Part shown: positions 47,285-59,891 of the stretch, in pieces
Layout of the letters: each line of letters begins with the position of its first letter
Numbering within the stretch: the stretch's first letter is position 1
Assembly (NCBI GenBank): GCA_038503035.1
Contig: JAVSML010025156.1
Span: 1 to 64,000, forward strand
Origin: Crocodylus rhombifer
Lineage: Eukaryota; Chordata; Crocodylia; Crocodylidae
Direction: 5' to 3'
DNA length: 64,000 nucleotides
Translations under genes and position numbers: made by a program
The notes under the pieces: generated by a model
The model's input: the letters and a program-made list of their open reading frames with translations, nothing else
Databases searched by the model: none
What the model was told of the DNA's origin: nothing

Positions 47285-48244
47285 TCTGACTGAGTTGTTC
47301 TAGGTTTATGGAAGAAGCTGTTTGGGAAACTCAGCAATAAAATATAACTTATACTTTATTCCTACCAGAAACTACTGTGTCCAAAATGAGTATGCATGGA
47401 AAAATTTACCATACAGATCTGACAAAACCTTTTATTCTTTTAGCCCATGGTACTCATGTTCCCCTTCCAGACCTGGGCATTTTCTTGAGCAGACATCAGT
47501 TATGTCAATAATAACCTCTTTAATACATTTTGTTCTCAACCTTACCTGTCTCATTCAGGTCATGCTACTACTAAAACGTCTTTTGTTCACCATTAAATGA
47601 GATGAACATGCTGTATTTATTTCTGAAGACCTGTACACTGTACACCTTTTACTACTAAGGCATATCTCCTTTTTTTTTTTTTTTTGCAATATTTGTGTTA
47701 ACAGATGACTAGCTTCATGATTTTCCATCTTTGTTAATGTCTCATCAACAGCAGTTTTTACCTCAGATCACCTCCCTGTCTTACACTTCATTAATTTCAG
47801 GCATCACATTCTTTTCAGCTTTGTTCCAAAGTACCATATCATTTACCAAGATAAATTAAGTTGTTGTGGAGGCTTTGTGAATCTTTGAGCTGTTCTTAAA
47901 CTTTGGCACCATACTCTTTTTTTTTTTTTCCACTTTTTAATAATAGCTTTTTTCCCCTATTTTTTTATAGATCACCTTGAATTGGTCAAAGTGTGTGAGT
48001 GTACAGATATGAGTGTGAGTGTACAGATATGTCTTTCTACTGGAGGGCAAGGAGTGTGAAAGAGTTTAAGGGAGAGAATAATTTGACACATGAATGACAT
48101 GTGCCTCTGGCGGTTGCAGGGGCATGACGGTGGCGAGCTGCCGCAGACGCCACCGGCAATGTTGGCGGTGCCTTTTCTTAGGAGGTGCATATGCACCCAT
48201 CTGCACCCTTGACTCATTGCCAATGGTTTGACACTAACTAAATC
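47285..48244. other. No gene recognised; 19-bp direct repeat
   Basis: AT-rich with T-runs (47671-47685 and 47917-47930). GTGTGAGTGTACAGATATG occurs twice in tandem at 47993-48011 and 48013-48031. Confidence 0.5.
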
Positions 48245-48310
48245 AGGGGTGGGTAAAATATGGCTTGCGGGCCAGATCCGGCCTGTCAAGCACTTTCACG
48301 CAGCCCGTAG
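48245..48310 (+). mobile_element. Possible hAT MITE end
   Basis: CAGGGGTGGGTAAAATATGG, then a GCGGGCCAGATCCGGCC block, is the familiar terminus of a vertebrate hAT-type repeat. The right end was not found. The GC-rich stretch to about 48690 may belong to it. Confidence 0.35.
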
Positions 48311-50328
48311 TGCCCACCAACTAATTGTGCCCTGCTCAGCCCTTCCATCCACAAGGGTGGGTGTGAGGCACCCATATGTACACACAGCCTCAAATGTACC
48401 ATATTGCCATGCTCCCACCCTCATGGGGTGGAAGGGCCCAGCTGCCCAGCATGCAACTTCTGCTCAGCTTCCCTGGTCTCCTGCTGGCTCTGGGGAGCAG
48501 ATAGGGAAATGCTGAGGGTGCGGCTGCAACCGGGGGGGAGCGTGGGGTTGGGGCTAGTGGCAGTGTGGAGCTTGGGTGGGCAGTGTGTGGGTGTGGGGCC
48601 CCCTTTCCCAGTCCTCTCATGGCACACAGCCCCAGCAGGTGGTGGCAGCAGCACGCGGGGCGCTCAGGGCATTATACCGTATGGGAAGAAAGTAGAACCA
48701 TGTAGTTAAAGATGGCAACTGGAAAAAATGGCCCTTGAATGCTATTCCTATCTCTCATTGACTTTTGTTTGACTTTTATACCATTCACTACTGGAGTCAG
48801 TAGACACCATGCCATTGAAGTCAATGAAATTGTCCTGAGATACCCAAAGAGCAAATTTAGCTCTTTCTTCCTTGTTTCATCCATTTGTTAAATAAATGTA
48901 AGAGTTCTTCCCCTTGAGAGAAGGGGACTCCTAGGGATTAATTAATATTTTTTAAACATTGAGCTCCTTAGAGTAAATGGAATATGCCTTAGATAATTAA
49001 TGGGCACGTCTACATGAGTGGTTACTGCACATTTAATTTAGTACATCACTTATCAGTGATCTCGAGGGAAGTTAAGTGGTTACAAAATTCTTTGCCCTCT
49101 CTAGTCACCAGCATATAAATATAGATAAATATACAGACCCTATAATTATTTGGAAGAATAGTGGTGCCATGGTTGTGTTAGATTTTGCTGCAATCAAATG
49201 CACAGAACAGATGGCTGCGACAAATATGTTGATGGAAATTAATTGTTTTCTGTTTTTTACTTTTGTTTGTTCAATTCCAACTGAAAGCAGACAGTTAAAT
49301 GAAGCAAAACCAGTAACGGGTTTACTTAGTTTGCTAACCTCTGTGTGTTGCAGGGATATGTGCATAATTTATAGATTGACATGACACTACCTCAAGCTAT
49401 GAGTTGTTGGTTTTGGTTGGGGTTTTTTTTGTCTGTTTATCAGGTCTTGCAGCGAGCTGGGTGAGGGCAGGTCAGGAAGGCTTCCAAGGTATAGCTAGCT
49501 GCTTCAGGAAATGTCTCTGATTCTGTTGGTGGCACACTTCAGTCCAAGTCAGTACTCATTACTAACCCAGTCATGATGTTGGGAATGTATCGTATTTTCT
49601 TATGTACAACACAACTTGTTTTTAAAAAGCAAGATGAGGAAAAATGTCTTTCCTTGCAAGAAGTAATTGAGTAGCAGCAGTTTAGGGAGCTGAACCATCT
49701 CCCTATGAGGCATGTAGAGATTTTACTTTCAGATTTGCCTGCAATAGGCAGAAACTGATCTTGCTGTATTTCTCATATATGATGGGCCAAGTCATTTCCA
49801 GCAGCTTGCTTTTGGGGAAAAGCGCATGTTGTATGCAAGAAAACATAGTATTGCTACTAGATGTTCTCTTTCTCTTTGTGATACAGACTGAGATCAAGAT
49901 CTAACTGTGAACATAAAAAGTTTCCTGGTGAAATTAGGAGTTTGGCAAGGATGCTATGATAAGTCTATGCTGTCTATCTCCTCCCTCCCTCCCCACCCAA
50001 TATTGAAGTGCTGTACTGATCATTTTCTGATGTGCACTCTTTCCTGGTGCAGCTCTGCCTTATGAAGTGGTTGTATTTAATTGTGGGGGTAGCTGCATGT
50101 CAGTGGATGCTGAAAAGACGCGTACGAGCATTGAGAAGAGAACTAACGTATAAATACCTCCTGCAAAGCACACCAGTGCCTCAGATCAGGCCTGGGAGAC
50201 TGGTTCTCTTTCAGATTTAGGAGCTGTGGATGGACGACTGAATCACTGGTGCCTTAGGCCCTATGCCGTTTAAGAGAGAGGAACCTTAATAGACACTGTG
50301 CTACAGGAGGCTTGGCAAACTGGGACTC
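48311..50328. other. No gene recognised
   Basis: A GC-rich block (48400-48670) with overlapping frames on both strands, then AT-rich sequence. None of the frames (up to 102 codons) is convincing. Confidence 0.45.
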
Positions 50329-50331
50329 TAT

Positions 50332-51216
50332 GGCTAGGTACAGACATCCAAAAACGCCTGAGGCAAAATTGATCTAAGTTATGTGGTTTACTCGAAGTGC
50401 CCTAGCTTAGCTTGGGAGTGAACAGAGCACATTTACCCTTGGGTGTGGGGGGACACAGGCTGCCTGCACTGGGTGTGGTCAGAAGGTTTGGGGCACTTCT
50501 GAACACCTCCAGTGGTCTCCCCAGGTTGCCAGACACTGCTGAGCACAGCCAAGTGGCCAGCCCACCCCTGATTGGCTTCCCAGAAAGCACATGTCCTTGC
50601 ACTGCTGTGTCATCCATCAGCCACAGGCATCTGTCGCTGCAGGCAGCCAGCAGAGCAAGGTGTGCTTGCCCTGCAGCCTGGCCAGACACAATCCTCCAAG
50701 CCCTTTTTGGAGCCACTCCAGTGCATGGGTCCCGGGGCTCAGGTGGAACCGGGACAGGCCAGGACTGCAGGGTGAGCCACTGACACTGCCTTCTCCCCAG
50801 TAGCTTGTGATCCCTGCTCCCCCTTCCACCTCTGTCCTGCCTGGGGCTGACAGCTGGCCAGAGGCAAGAGGCAGGGTTGGGGACAGAGGCTTTGCTGACT
50901 TGGCTCTGTGGCAGCCCAGGGGCAGAGTCTGCTGGGTGCTCCATTGCAACTGAGTGTGGGCCAAGTCCTGGTGAGGGGGAGCTAGCAGAGCCCTGTAAAA
51001 GAGTTTGGGATGCTGGCAGGATGCAATCTAACTTGATTCGGTATGGGATCTGGTACAGAAGTTCATTATACAACAATAAACCAATTCACATAAGTCTGAG
51101 TGCACATCTATCAGGACTATCTTAAACTGGGTTCCACCATTTTTTATCAGGTCTATGTGCCCCAGACTTCTGTATGGTTATGTGTTTGATTTAATTTCTG
51201 AGCACTTTGTCCAGCT
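50332..51216 (+). mobile_element. Family A MITE
   Basis: It starts GGCTAGGTACAGACATCC and ends TTTGTCCAGCT, flanked by TAT on both sides (50329-50331 and 51217-51219). The GC-rich interior has a partial inverted repeat, CCCTGCAGCCTGGCC near 50669 against GGCCAGGACTGCAGGG near 50757. It differs from the interiors of the other copies. A 224-codon frame on the minus strand lies wholly within it and is not a gene. Confidence 0.7.
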
Positions 51217-51219
51217 TAT

Positions 51220-52418
51220 ACTCACACTTACGTTTTGTGGGGTACAATTTCCCTGAGTGACTCCTGGAAACTTGGCTTATAAATGCCTTTTTTTTTTGAG
51301 AATTCAGAAAAGATAAGGAGTCATGGGCAAGAGCTGGTACTACTTCATGGGCAATTTATTCTTCCTATCCAAAGTCCATTAGAAGTTGAGAAATGCTGAA
51401 ATCCATGAGAGATTCTGGCCTCAGAGGGAACTGGCTCTCCACAAGAACTGGAGGCCAACGGCAAGTTTACATTTGCTCTTTTTTTTTTCACACTGCTACT
51501 GGCCTTTGGGCTGAACTCTTGCTACTTATCCCTGCTTAATCTATACAGAATAAATTAGTTTGAGGTTTTTGGCATGAGTCTGACCATTATAAGTGGTGGG
51601 GGGGGGGGTGTTGCTTCTCTACAGGAATTCACTGTCTGAAAAGCAGGGAGGAAAAGAAAAATGTTGCTACTATTAACCTTAATAGCTTCTGCCTCCCATT
51701 GTCTATCACTCTTTCTCCCCTTTTTTACGGAGAGAACATGCTGACCATTTGCCCTTGTCGGTATATTTGGAGTATTGATCTTTGTCTCAGTTTTAAAACT
51801 TCCTCTGAGTTTTATGCCTTTCTTGTCCTGTCCTGTCCTCCAAAAAAAATGGACTATGGTACTGCACAATAATCTCCTTGACCCTGTTAAAGTGCAGAGC
51901 CTCCAAACGGGCAATTCTCACTATTTAATTAATTTTTTGAATATGTTTCTCAAAGCTTTTGCTCCTACACCGACTGTATGGTTCTCCTCCTTCCTGAGTT
52001 CTTCTCGTTAGCAGTGTGAGAGCAGTGAATTGTGAAGAGTGGATTTATAACATATTGGGAAAACCTGACCCTTTGACCGTCAGCCTCCTTTCCCACTATG
52101 GGCCTCAAATATTGTTACAAATTAGAAACTCCTGGTTTTTACCAGCAAAGAAAGTTGCCTCTTGCTTTTCTGTGAAGACACTCAGTAGTCTCTACTTCAC
52201 ATGTTTTGCAGTTACGTACACCAGTGTAAACTGGGTGTAAATTTATACCCTTTTGATTCAATATCATTTTGCACTCAAGTTGCACTGAATCTTGCACCTC
52301 TCACTGAATGATTACACAATATGCCTTTTAAAGAAGAACCAGATTCAATTCTTCAATTCTGTCATCTTATAAGGCAGGCAAGCTATACTTTCATGGCCTG
52401 TTGCAACTTAGTCTTCAG
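51220..52418. other. No gene recognised
   Basis: AT-rich sequence with a G11 homopolymer at about 51598-51608 and short frames without support. Confidence 0.5.
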
Positions 52419-52667
52419 GGCTAGGTACAGACATTCAAAAAGCAGAGGCAGAATTAATCTGCAAGTGGTGTAGTTTAAATTGGTAGTGAACTGAACACAC
52501 ATTCGCCCTGTGTTGGGGGTAGGGGGCAGGGGAGCATACAGGCTGCCAATCTTAGACCAGGGTGTACCATTTTTAAAGCTGTCTGTGTGCTGAATTTATG
52601 TTCTGTTATGGGTTCAGACCAGTTTCCAATCAATGAAACTGGTAAAAGGGTAATGTCTGTATGGGAC
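52419..52667 (+). mobile_element. Family A MITE, short copy
   Basis: It begins GGCTAGGTACAGACATTC, with AAAAAGC following, and ends AATGTCTGTATGGGACC. It is about 250 bp and keeps only the terminal zones, including GTTCTGTTATGGGTTCAG. The target duplication was not resolved. Confidence 0.6.
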
Positions 52668-54170
52668 CAAGTGTGTACTGCTCACCCTCTACTTCAGCTC
52701 CTCTCAATGGCTGATCCCTAGGAAATAGCTGCATGTAACTGCTCGCAGCTAATGGACCTCTGTCACTTGAGCTACAGTGTCAATATGGCAAATCTTATTT
52801 TCAGACAAGCCTGTTAGCTTATGGAGGGGTTGTGATGCTCTCTCACAATCACTGGTTGTTGGAGAAAAATGGAACTGGGTACAAGCTGTACACTAGACTA
52901 ACAATATAAACCCTAATTAAATGGTACAAGCTGTAGTTAAAAATAGGTGACCTAATGATAATATATAGTTTTATGTTGTCCTTCCATGGGACTGCTTTCC
53001 TGAGTAAAGGGGACTCACATAAACTCAGATTTGCTATACTGAGCAACATGCTTTTTTTTTTTTTGCTATGATGATTTGCTGCAAAATGTTATAGTTTTGT
53101 CAGAGATTTTCTCATCATTCAGTTTGAATTGAGTATGGCTGTTGGGATTCAAATCACCTGCAAATGCTTGGTAGAAAGCATCCAAAGTAAAGCCCCCTCT
53201 GTTTCCTCTGGTTAAAAAGTTTTATAGACTTAAACAGGGATTAATCCGATAGGGTTCTATAGCAGAGACTCAAATGTATATAGGCTTTAACAGAATGTGG
53301 TGCCTGCTGCCAAAGTACAGGATGCTTAAAACATAAATTTTTTATTTTTGGTTTAAAGACATTCTATAGGGATGAATTCTACAGGGTTGAAATGAGAGTC
53401 GATAATATTGTAAGAAAACAAACAAGAAATGGAATATTTTAGGAAAGAATTGCAAAAAATTCTGTTTTGACCTTTTAGACTGATACAAGTAATTATTTTT
53501 AGTAGCTACTAGGAACTAAGCACAATAGGAACCTGAAACTCCCATATTAGTTGTACTTCAAAGCGATTTTCTGAAGCTATGGTTTATTCACAAAAGACCG
53601 ATATGCTCTTAATGTCTCCCTGTAAAACATATTTTACCATGACATCTTATAAATATTAGAACAAAGGGCTTTGCAGAACAAACAGATTTGAAACCACAGA
53701 AATATACAACAATGATTCATTTCATATATCAGTCATTCAATACATTATTAATTTCCCCATGACCAGGAGGTGCATTGCAATCATAGTGCACTAGGAACAA
53801 AAGTCAAAACATTCCCATGGGGGAGAAGGGAGAATATCTTTCCCAAATATCTGGAGCATGTATATTTTAAGGTATCTTGATGTGCTGATCTCAACACAGC
53901 AAGGTGGTCCAGTAAGTTTTTCCTATGAGATTACTGAGGTCTTGTAGTTCCGATTATACTTTCCCATCTTTATTTGGTACTGGGGGGAGGGAGGCTCTTA
54001 AGTTCTCAGCACCACATAATACCAAGCAGTAGTATTTCCCTTGAAAAGCAGAAAGGTATCTATGTCTATCTTTTCACACCCCTCTGAGTATGGAGCGAAG
54101 TAAACAGCTGTGTTGTAATTAATGACACAATTCACTGCTTTTTTATGGGATTCATTAGCATCCAAACAGT
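52668..54170. other. No gene recognised
   Basis: AT-rich unique-looking sequence with a T12 run at 53053-53064. Nothing gene-like. Confidence 0.5.
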
Positions 54171-54178
54171 ATTTTTGC

Positions 54179-55179
54179 TAGGCCTGTGCGAAGCGGGTAG
54201 TATTCACTTTGGATTCGGATTCGGCCAGTTCAGGGGACAGTGATTCGATTCGATTTGGTTGAATCTGATTCGGAGATTTGGCAGCAGCCGACTCTTCTAA
54301 TCAGCCAGGCCAGGCCAATCCCCCACTCTAGCTTCCGGCTCTTTGGAAAAAAAAAAAACCCCGTTCACTGGGTGCTGCTGGTTGTGGGGGTGATCCCCAC
54401 TGCCCCCCACTGCCCCATGCTGTGTGAGGGGCTCTGCATGGGCCCCCCGATCCTCCGATCCCCCCATCACTTCCCCAGCCCTCCCACGGGTGCCCCACCT
54501 GGGCCAGCTCTGGCCTTTTACGAACCCCCCCTCCGAAAAAAGCCCTGCATTCATTGCTCCTGCTGGTGGGGGGCGATCCCCACTTCCCTCCATTACCCCA
54601 CACCATGTGGGAGGCGCTGCACAAGCTCCCCAAAGCCCCAAGGCCACACCAGAAGCTGTGAGTCTCAGGGATTTTCTCCATTATTTTTTTTCTTAAAGGG
54701 CCAGAGCTGACTTGGGTGGGGCACCCGTGGTGGGGCTGGGGGAGTGGGGAAGGCATTGGAGGGCTTATGCAGTGTCCCCCACGCAGTTTAGGGCAGTATG
54801 GGGCAGCAGGCATCACCCCTTTGCCCAGCAACACCCGGTGAGTACCAGGGCTTTTCTTTAAAGTACTAGGGGCTGGGGAAGGTCAGGGGGGCTGGGGAAG
54901 TGTGGGGGGGTTGGGGGATAGCAGGGGTCCCCCCATGGTCCCCTCCCCACTCCCGCAGCCCCCCCAATCCCTAGTACTTACCAGCTCACAGCTGCAGCTC
55001 CCTGCTGGGGGACTGCCCGAATCATCAAAGCTATGTGAATCTTTTCCAAAGATTCAGAGAGGTTTGAATTGATTCAGACCTTTTTTATTGGTCCCCTGAT
55101 TTGAATCGGAGATTCAGCCACCAAATCAGGCCGAACCTCCTCCAAATCGAATTACCACCCAAAGCTTCATACAGCCCTA
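54179..55179 (+). mobile_element. Family B hAT MITE, complete
   Basis: The ends TAGGCCTGTGCGAAGC and GCTTCATACAGCCCTA are flanked by a perfect 8-bp duplication ATTTTTGC (54171-54178 and 55180-55187). Terminal zones carry ATTCG/CGAAT motifs. The GC-rich interior contains a diverged direct duplication (about 54369-54450 and 54559-54640). It also contains inverted segments: a GGTGCCCCACCTGGGCCAGC block near 54490 pairs with the complement near 54700. Frames of up to 168 codons are incidental. Confidence 0.85.
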
Positions 55180-55187
55180 ATTTTTGC

Positions 55188-56270
55188 AGCCCCAAGTCCA
55201 GTATATACATAACCAAAGATTTCTCAGTATTTGGTCTGTATGAAGGCCAGGCTCACAGCACAGGGATGGTTCCTATAGAGGTCAACAATGGCAGTAGGTT
55301 GATGTAGGAAACTTTTTCTGTTACTTGTACCTTGGCATTTGTTTGGTACCTTCTATTGTCCTGACAGACATTTAACTGCTTATATTCTTACCTCCCGGCA
55401 TTTGGTTGTCTTGCAGTTTGCTTTATAGTTGGTGGGAGTTGTTCTTCATTCCTTTGCCCCGGTGTAGTCACTTATATCGGTTCAAAGGGGTTGGAAAAGA
55501 TATGAGTACATCACCGTTTGTGCTTCATAGCTCTTGACATCCACTTCACACTCCTCTTCCACTGGCTTCAATGACTATACCAGGTAGAAGCCAAGCATGA
55601 ATTGGGATCATTTCCTTTGATGGTATTCTGTACCTGAGGCGCATTTGTGTAAAGGCTGATGGATCCCAGAGCTTGGTGAGTTTAGCAAAGGCAGGACCTT
55701 TAACTTGTAAATGGGGATCCCTAGGATGCCCATGAACCTTTTCATTCTTTCTCCGAACTATTTGGGAATAGAATTTGCTGCTCAAATCTGTCATGAGTCA
55801 CTTATGTCATGTAGGAAAGACCAGATAACCTAATGATTTCTTTTGGTCTGAAACACTACAAAACCAGAGCAAATCAGAAGGTGACAATGGTTGTATGAGT
55901 GGGGTGCTTTAGGGAAGAGATAGCAGCAAATAAATGCATGTAGGGAACTCAAGGCATTTTAAACATTTCAGTGTGATTCTGGGAAATCTGTGTATTTCTT
56001 ATGTAATCAATGAAAAAATTCATTTTGCTAAAAAAAGTGTTCTTGGGTAGAATCACAGGTTGCTATTTCCTTTGTAATAACCCTGGAAACAAATGCCTTA
56101 CTGTGTTACCTGTCCTGTCTTATTGCTTCCCTTACAGATATAGCAGGTAATGGTAATGAGCAGCCAGCAATGCTTGTGCCATGTACCTGCTTGTACCATG
56201 CCAGCCATGCCATGCCCTGACACTCAGCGTGGGTGGCCATGAGTGTTGGTTCAGCCTGGGGAATAACAGT
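55188..56270. other. No gene recognised
   Basis: Mixed sequence. Near 56160-56230 the motif CATGCCA recurs. An 82-codon minus-strand frame (55794-55546) has no known similarity. Confidence 0.5.
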
Positions 56271-56483
56271 TGAACTAACCTGCCAATGTTAGTATTGCAT
56301 GAGGATAAGTTACATGGAAAGGGGGAAGATGTGTGGATACCTTTAAGAGTGTTATGTATAAGTTGTTACATTTGTCCAGAGATTGCAGGAGGGAACCGCA
56401 GAACTGTAGGCAAGGTACTGCTTTCTGAATAAACAAGCTTTATCATTCTATAAGCTTAACTCCTTGGTCTTTTGAGAACAACA
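56271..56483 (+). repeat. 5' LTR of the Gypsy element
   Basis: It starts TGAACTAACCTGCCAATG and ends near GAGAACAACA. It shares with the 3' LTR the blocks GGGGGAAGATGTGTGGATAC, TTTAAGAGTGTTATGTATAA, TTGCAGGAGGGAACC and ATTCTATAAGCTTAA. AATAAA at 56428-56433 could be its poly(A) signal. Confidence 0.8.
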
Positions 56484-57436
56484 AAAGCTCTATTAATTGT
56501 AAGCCAGGGGCTTGTGTGTTCCTTGTATGCCCCTTCTGGTTTTACTGATTTTGCACAAAAGAAAAAATGAAAAAAATAAGGATTTTGTAATCAGATGTGC
56601 CACTCAAAAGCTATCATGTTACAGACAAGCAGAGAAATGCCCTCAAGTAGGTTAGCGCTCACTTTGCTTGCCCAATAAGAAGTACTGACACAACACTCAC
56701 AATTTCACCAGTGGTAGACAGACAGAATTCATGAGGGAATTGAAACAATCTGATATTAGCATTATTGTTATTATAAATATATTTATTTGCTTTGCAGTCA
56801 CTGCTAGAGGCCTTCATCAGAAACCTGCTGTGTACCATAAAAACAAAGACAGCCCCATTTTGAGGAGCTTATAATTTAGGTTTATGACAAGCTGCAACAG
56901 CTGGATACTAGACAAATAAGACTGAGATGGTGGACAAGTATGAATGAGTTTATATGAACTGGTAGTCTTGGTGATCAATGTAGTTTCAAAGATACACACT
57001 AAAAATAACAGGAGAAGAAACAAACAATTTTCTTTTATAGTCTAATATACTGCCTTTCTATTCTGAAGTAAATTTACCAGGGTTTGTTGCACTTTCAGTT
57101 TGCTTTTTTAAACTGGATTTCTCATTCCTTTCACATCCAATTTGAAGCATAATTCTTCATTGTCATTCTAGAATGTGGCACTGATCAACTGGAAATGATG
57201 GCTAGTGGCCACAGTAAATCATGATAGGGCAGTAATTAACTTGTCGGTAATTAACGACAGTATCTGGCAAGAAACTGTGGTGTCTTGTAACTGAACAGAT
57301 GAAAAAGAACATGTCTGATGTAACAGGATGGAAAGTCTATTGCTGCTGATTACTTCAAATGAGATTTATTTATTACTTAAAATTTATAGAGTCTAATAAA
57401 AAGCAGCCAGGTCTGGGGACCCTTAAGACCAACAAA
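56484..57436. other. Gypsy leader region, no coding sequence seen
   Basis: About 950 bp between the 5' LTR and recognisable gag. AT-rich, no frame of note. It may contain unrelated inserted sequence, since Gypsy leaders are often shorter. Confidence 0.4.
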
Positions 57437-58302
57437 ATCATTAGCTCACCCAGCGTGGTTCAAATACTTGGTGACAACATAAATAGAATTGCAATAAGCT
57501 GACTTGACAGAAACTTCCGCTCCCTAGAGCATCTCAGAATTCCAGAGGAGTTAAAGCTGTCCAGCAATGCAGCAGAAAACTGAAAGAAATTGAAGCAGAT
57601 TTTCACCATATATATGACATCCAGTGGATCTACAGAGAAGGAAGATTCACCCATGATAACTATTTTTAAATAATATAGCAGGCCCAGAAGCTCTGTCTCT
57701 ATAATACCCTACAACTGTCAAAAGCAGAACAAAAAAGCTATGGCACAATAATAAAAAAGTTTGAGGAATATTGTATACCCAAACAAAATGAAACCTTTGA
57801 ACAGCGTAAGTTCTACATGAGACAGAAGAAACACTGAGAGACAATAGAGGAGTTTGTTAAAGACCTCAGGCTACTGAGCCAGACATGCAACTTTGGAGAC
57901 CTAAAAGAGTCCATGATCAGAGACCAAATAGTATTAGGCATAAGGGATACAAGCCTCAAGAAAAGACTGCGAGACGATCCTGAGCTTAATATGAAAAAGG
58001 TAGTTAAAATGTACTAAGTGACTGAGATAATGAATGCCAAGCTGCAGAAGCTGGAGACAAAAGCAGAACAAGCTGAACTAGACATGATTACAGGACTGCA
58101 AAAATTGCAGGCATCACAAAACAATACAGAAAGGAGAGAATTGCTTGAAGAAGCAATGGGCAGCTATGGGGGTTACTACAAACCCATGGATTTGGTAAGC
58201 TCTGCAACAATTGCAAAATATTCAATCACTTTGCAAAGTTTGCAGAAAGGAGCAGGATGCAACACACAAGAAAAAGCAGGTACATGCTCTGTGCAACAAT
58301 GA
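57437..58302 (+). pseudogene. Gypsy gag remnant
   Basis: From about 57680 the translation runs GPEALSLYNTLQLS, KFEEYCIPKQNETFEQRKFY, an EEFVKDLRLLSQTCNFGD block and VLGIRDTSLKKRLRDD. These are the capsid-region signatures of Gypsy elements of the K02A2.6-like type. A coiled-coil-like segment follows (58018-58130). A degenerate zinc-knuckle region with CNNC...FNHFAKF in another frame follows at about 58205-58245. In-frame stops occur at about 57837 and 58015, and the beginning is poorly preserved. Gag would form the particle shell; this copy cannot. Confidence 0.75.
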
Positions 58303-58339
58303 AGAGTAAGAATTCCTCATTGGCAAAATGCAACAAGTT

Positions 58340-58527
58340 CATTCTTAGGGAAGCCTGTGATAGCTGAAAGTGATCATAAACCTTTGGTAACTACAGCAAA
58401 GAATGGGTTATCAGACATGCCAACCAGATTACAGAGACTTTTCTTTCAGCTGCAAATGTATGAGCTAGACATACAGTACATGCCAGGAAAACATCTACTT
58501 ATTACAGATATGTTGTCCAGAACATGA
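58340..58527 (+). pseudogene. Gypsy RNase H remnant
   Basis: One open stretch contains ESDHKPL, RLQRLFFQLQMYELDIQYMPGK and TDMLSR, the end of the RNase H domain that follows Gypsy reverse transcriptase. The preceding protease, RT palm and first part of RNase H are absent, and gag lies only about 40 bp upstream. A TGA follows at the end of the block. Confidence 0.8.
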
Positions 58528-59355
58528 CACAACAGAAAATGACAGACTTCCATACACAGATGCAGTACGTGTTAGTCTAATTAAAGAAGTGATTCCTGTC
58601 ACAGGTAAAATGTGGGGACTAATTGCAGAAGCTACAGCTCAGGACACTGCATTGCAAAAAGTGATAAGAGCTATTTGTGCTGGTTGGATGGAAAACATAC
58701 ATAGCCCCTACTCTCAGTTCAAGAAAGAGCTGTCAGTACTGGATGGTATTTTGTCAGTACTGGATGGCTCATGACTTGTTGTTCCAGCAGTACTAAAGAA
58801 AGACATGTTAAACAGAATACATGAGGGGCATTGAAAAATGAAAAAGGACAGCAAGGGGTGCTCTATATTAGCCCCACATAAATGATAACATAGAAGATGC
58901 TACAAAGACTTGTACAACATGCCTAAAGTACAGATCAGCACAAAGAAAAGAGCCCATGGTGGTCACAGAGAAGCCCGTAGCTTCAAGGTACCAAGTGAGC
59001 ATTGACTTATTCATTATTCATACACTCAAGAAAAATGTAGGTATTAGTGGTGGATTATTATTCTCACTGTCCTGAAATTGCATTGCTTGAAAGCACAATA
59101 GCAAACCATGTCATAACTCACATCAAAATGATTTTTGCTAGATATGGGATTCCACAAATTGTAAGAACAGACAATAGACCTCAATTGAACTGTCTTGATT
59201 TTAAAGAGTTGGCAGACAAATACGGATTCCACCACAATGCTTCAAGTCCTAAATATCCACAATCCAATGGTCCAGTGGAAAATGGAGTACAAATAGTGAA
59301 CAAATTGTTAAAAAAGGTACAGATTCACACACTGCAGTTTACCTGTTACTTTTAA
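58528..59355 (+). pseudogene. Gypsy integrase remnant
   Basis: The zinc-binding region (about 58800-58960) is recognisable from an IHEGH block and a CxxC block near 58920. The catalytic core (58985-59355) retains VSIDLF, VRTDN and SNGPVENG, which hold the three acidic residues of the DDE triad. Frame 59047-59355 is the best preserved part. Stops and shifts upstream separate it from the zinc-binding part. Integrase would insert the DNA copy into the genome; this copy is broken. Confidence 0.85.
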
Positions 59356-59891
59356 ATTACAGGGCAACATCTATGAAACATGGATTGTCCCCAGCAGAAA
59401 TGTTGCGTAACAAGGAACTCAAAACCAGGCTGCCAAATCTTGTGGATGATAGTCATCAAAATGAACAGGAAAATGTGAAAACATTAAAAAAAACCCTGAC
59501 AACTCAAACAAAAATGCTACTATGACAAGAGTTCCATGAAGTTACCACAACGGCACAACAAATATATGGTGCTTATTTCAGATGGATGAACATGATAACA
59601 AAAAACACTAGCTTCCCATTAAGTAACTCCCAGATCCTATAAAGTAATCACACCAGACAGACAGGTAATAAGAAGGAACAAATGATACTTACAGCTCATA
59701 AAGGGAGAAAAGAACCGGCATCACAAGATTCACCAAAGGAAACAGAGCTAACGACCAAGCAACAAGAAATGGCAGAAGAGATTGAAAGTGACACAGAAGT
59801 AGAGAAATCTGAACAAGAAAACCAAGCAAGAACTGAACCAATAAGCATTGAGAATGTAGAGAAACTGAGAAGATCACTTAGAGCTAAAAAG
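59356..59891 (+). pseudogene. Gypsy integrase C-terminal tail
   Basis: Beyond the core, an LLNYRATSMKHGLSPAEML block continues the integrase, followed by a degenerate stretch. A frame of 70 codons (59682-59894) is rich in Glu, Lys and Gln and ends with the basic LRRSLRAKK motif typical of Gypsy integrase tails. The hAT MITE at 59892 cuts the last codons; the reading frame continues on its far side to a stop near 60717. Confidence 0.7.

Noticed and set aside
47993..48031. Minisatellite
   Set aside because: Only two 19-bp copies; a local duplication is the simplest explanation.
50402..51076. 224-codon minus-strand frame
   Set aside because: It lies wholly inside a GC-rich family A MITE, has overlapping frames on the other strand and no recognisable domain.
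54240..54834. Frames of 156 and 168 codons on opposite strands
   Set aside because: Both are inside the hAT MITE at 54179-55179 and reflect its repeat composition.
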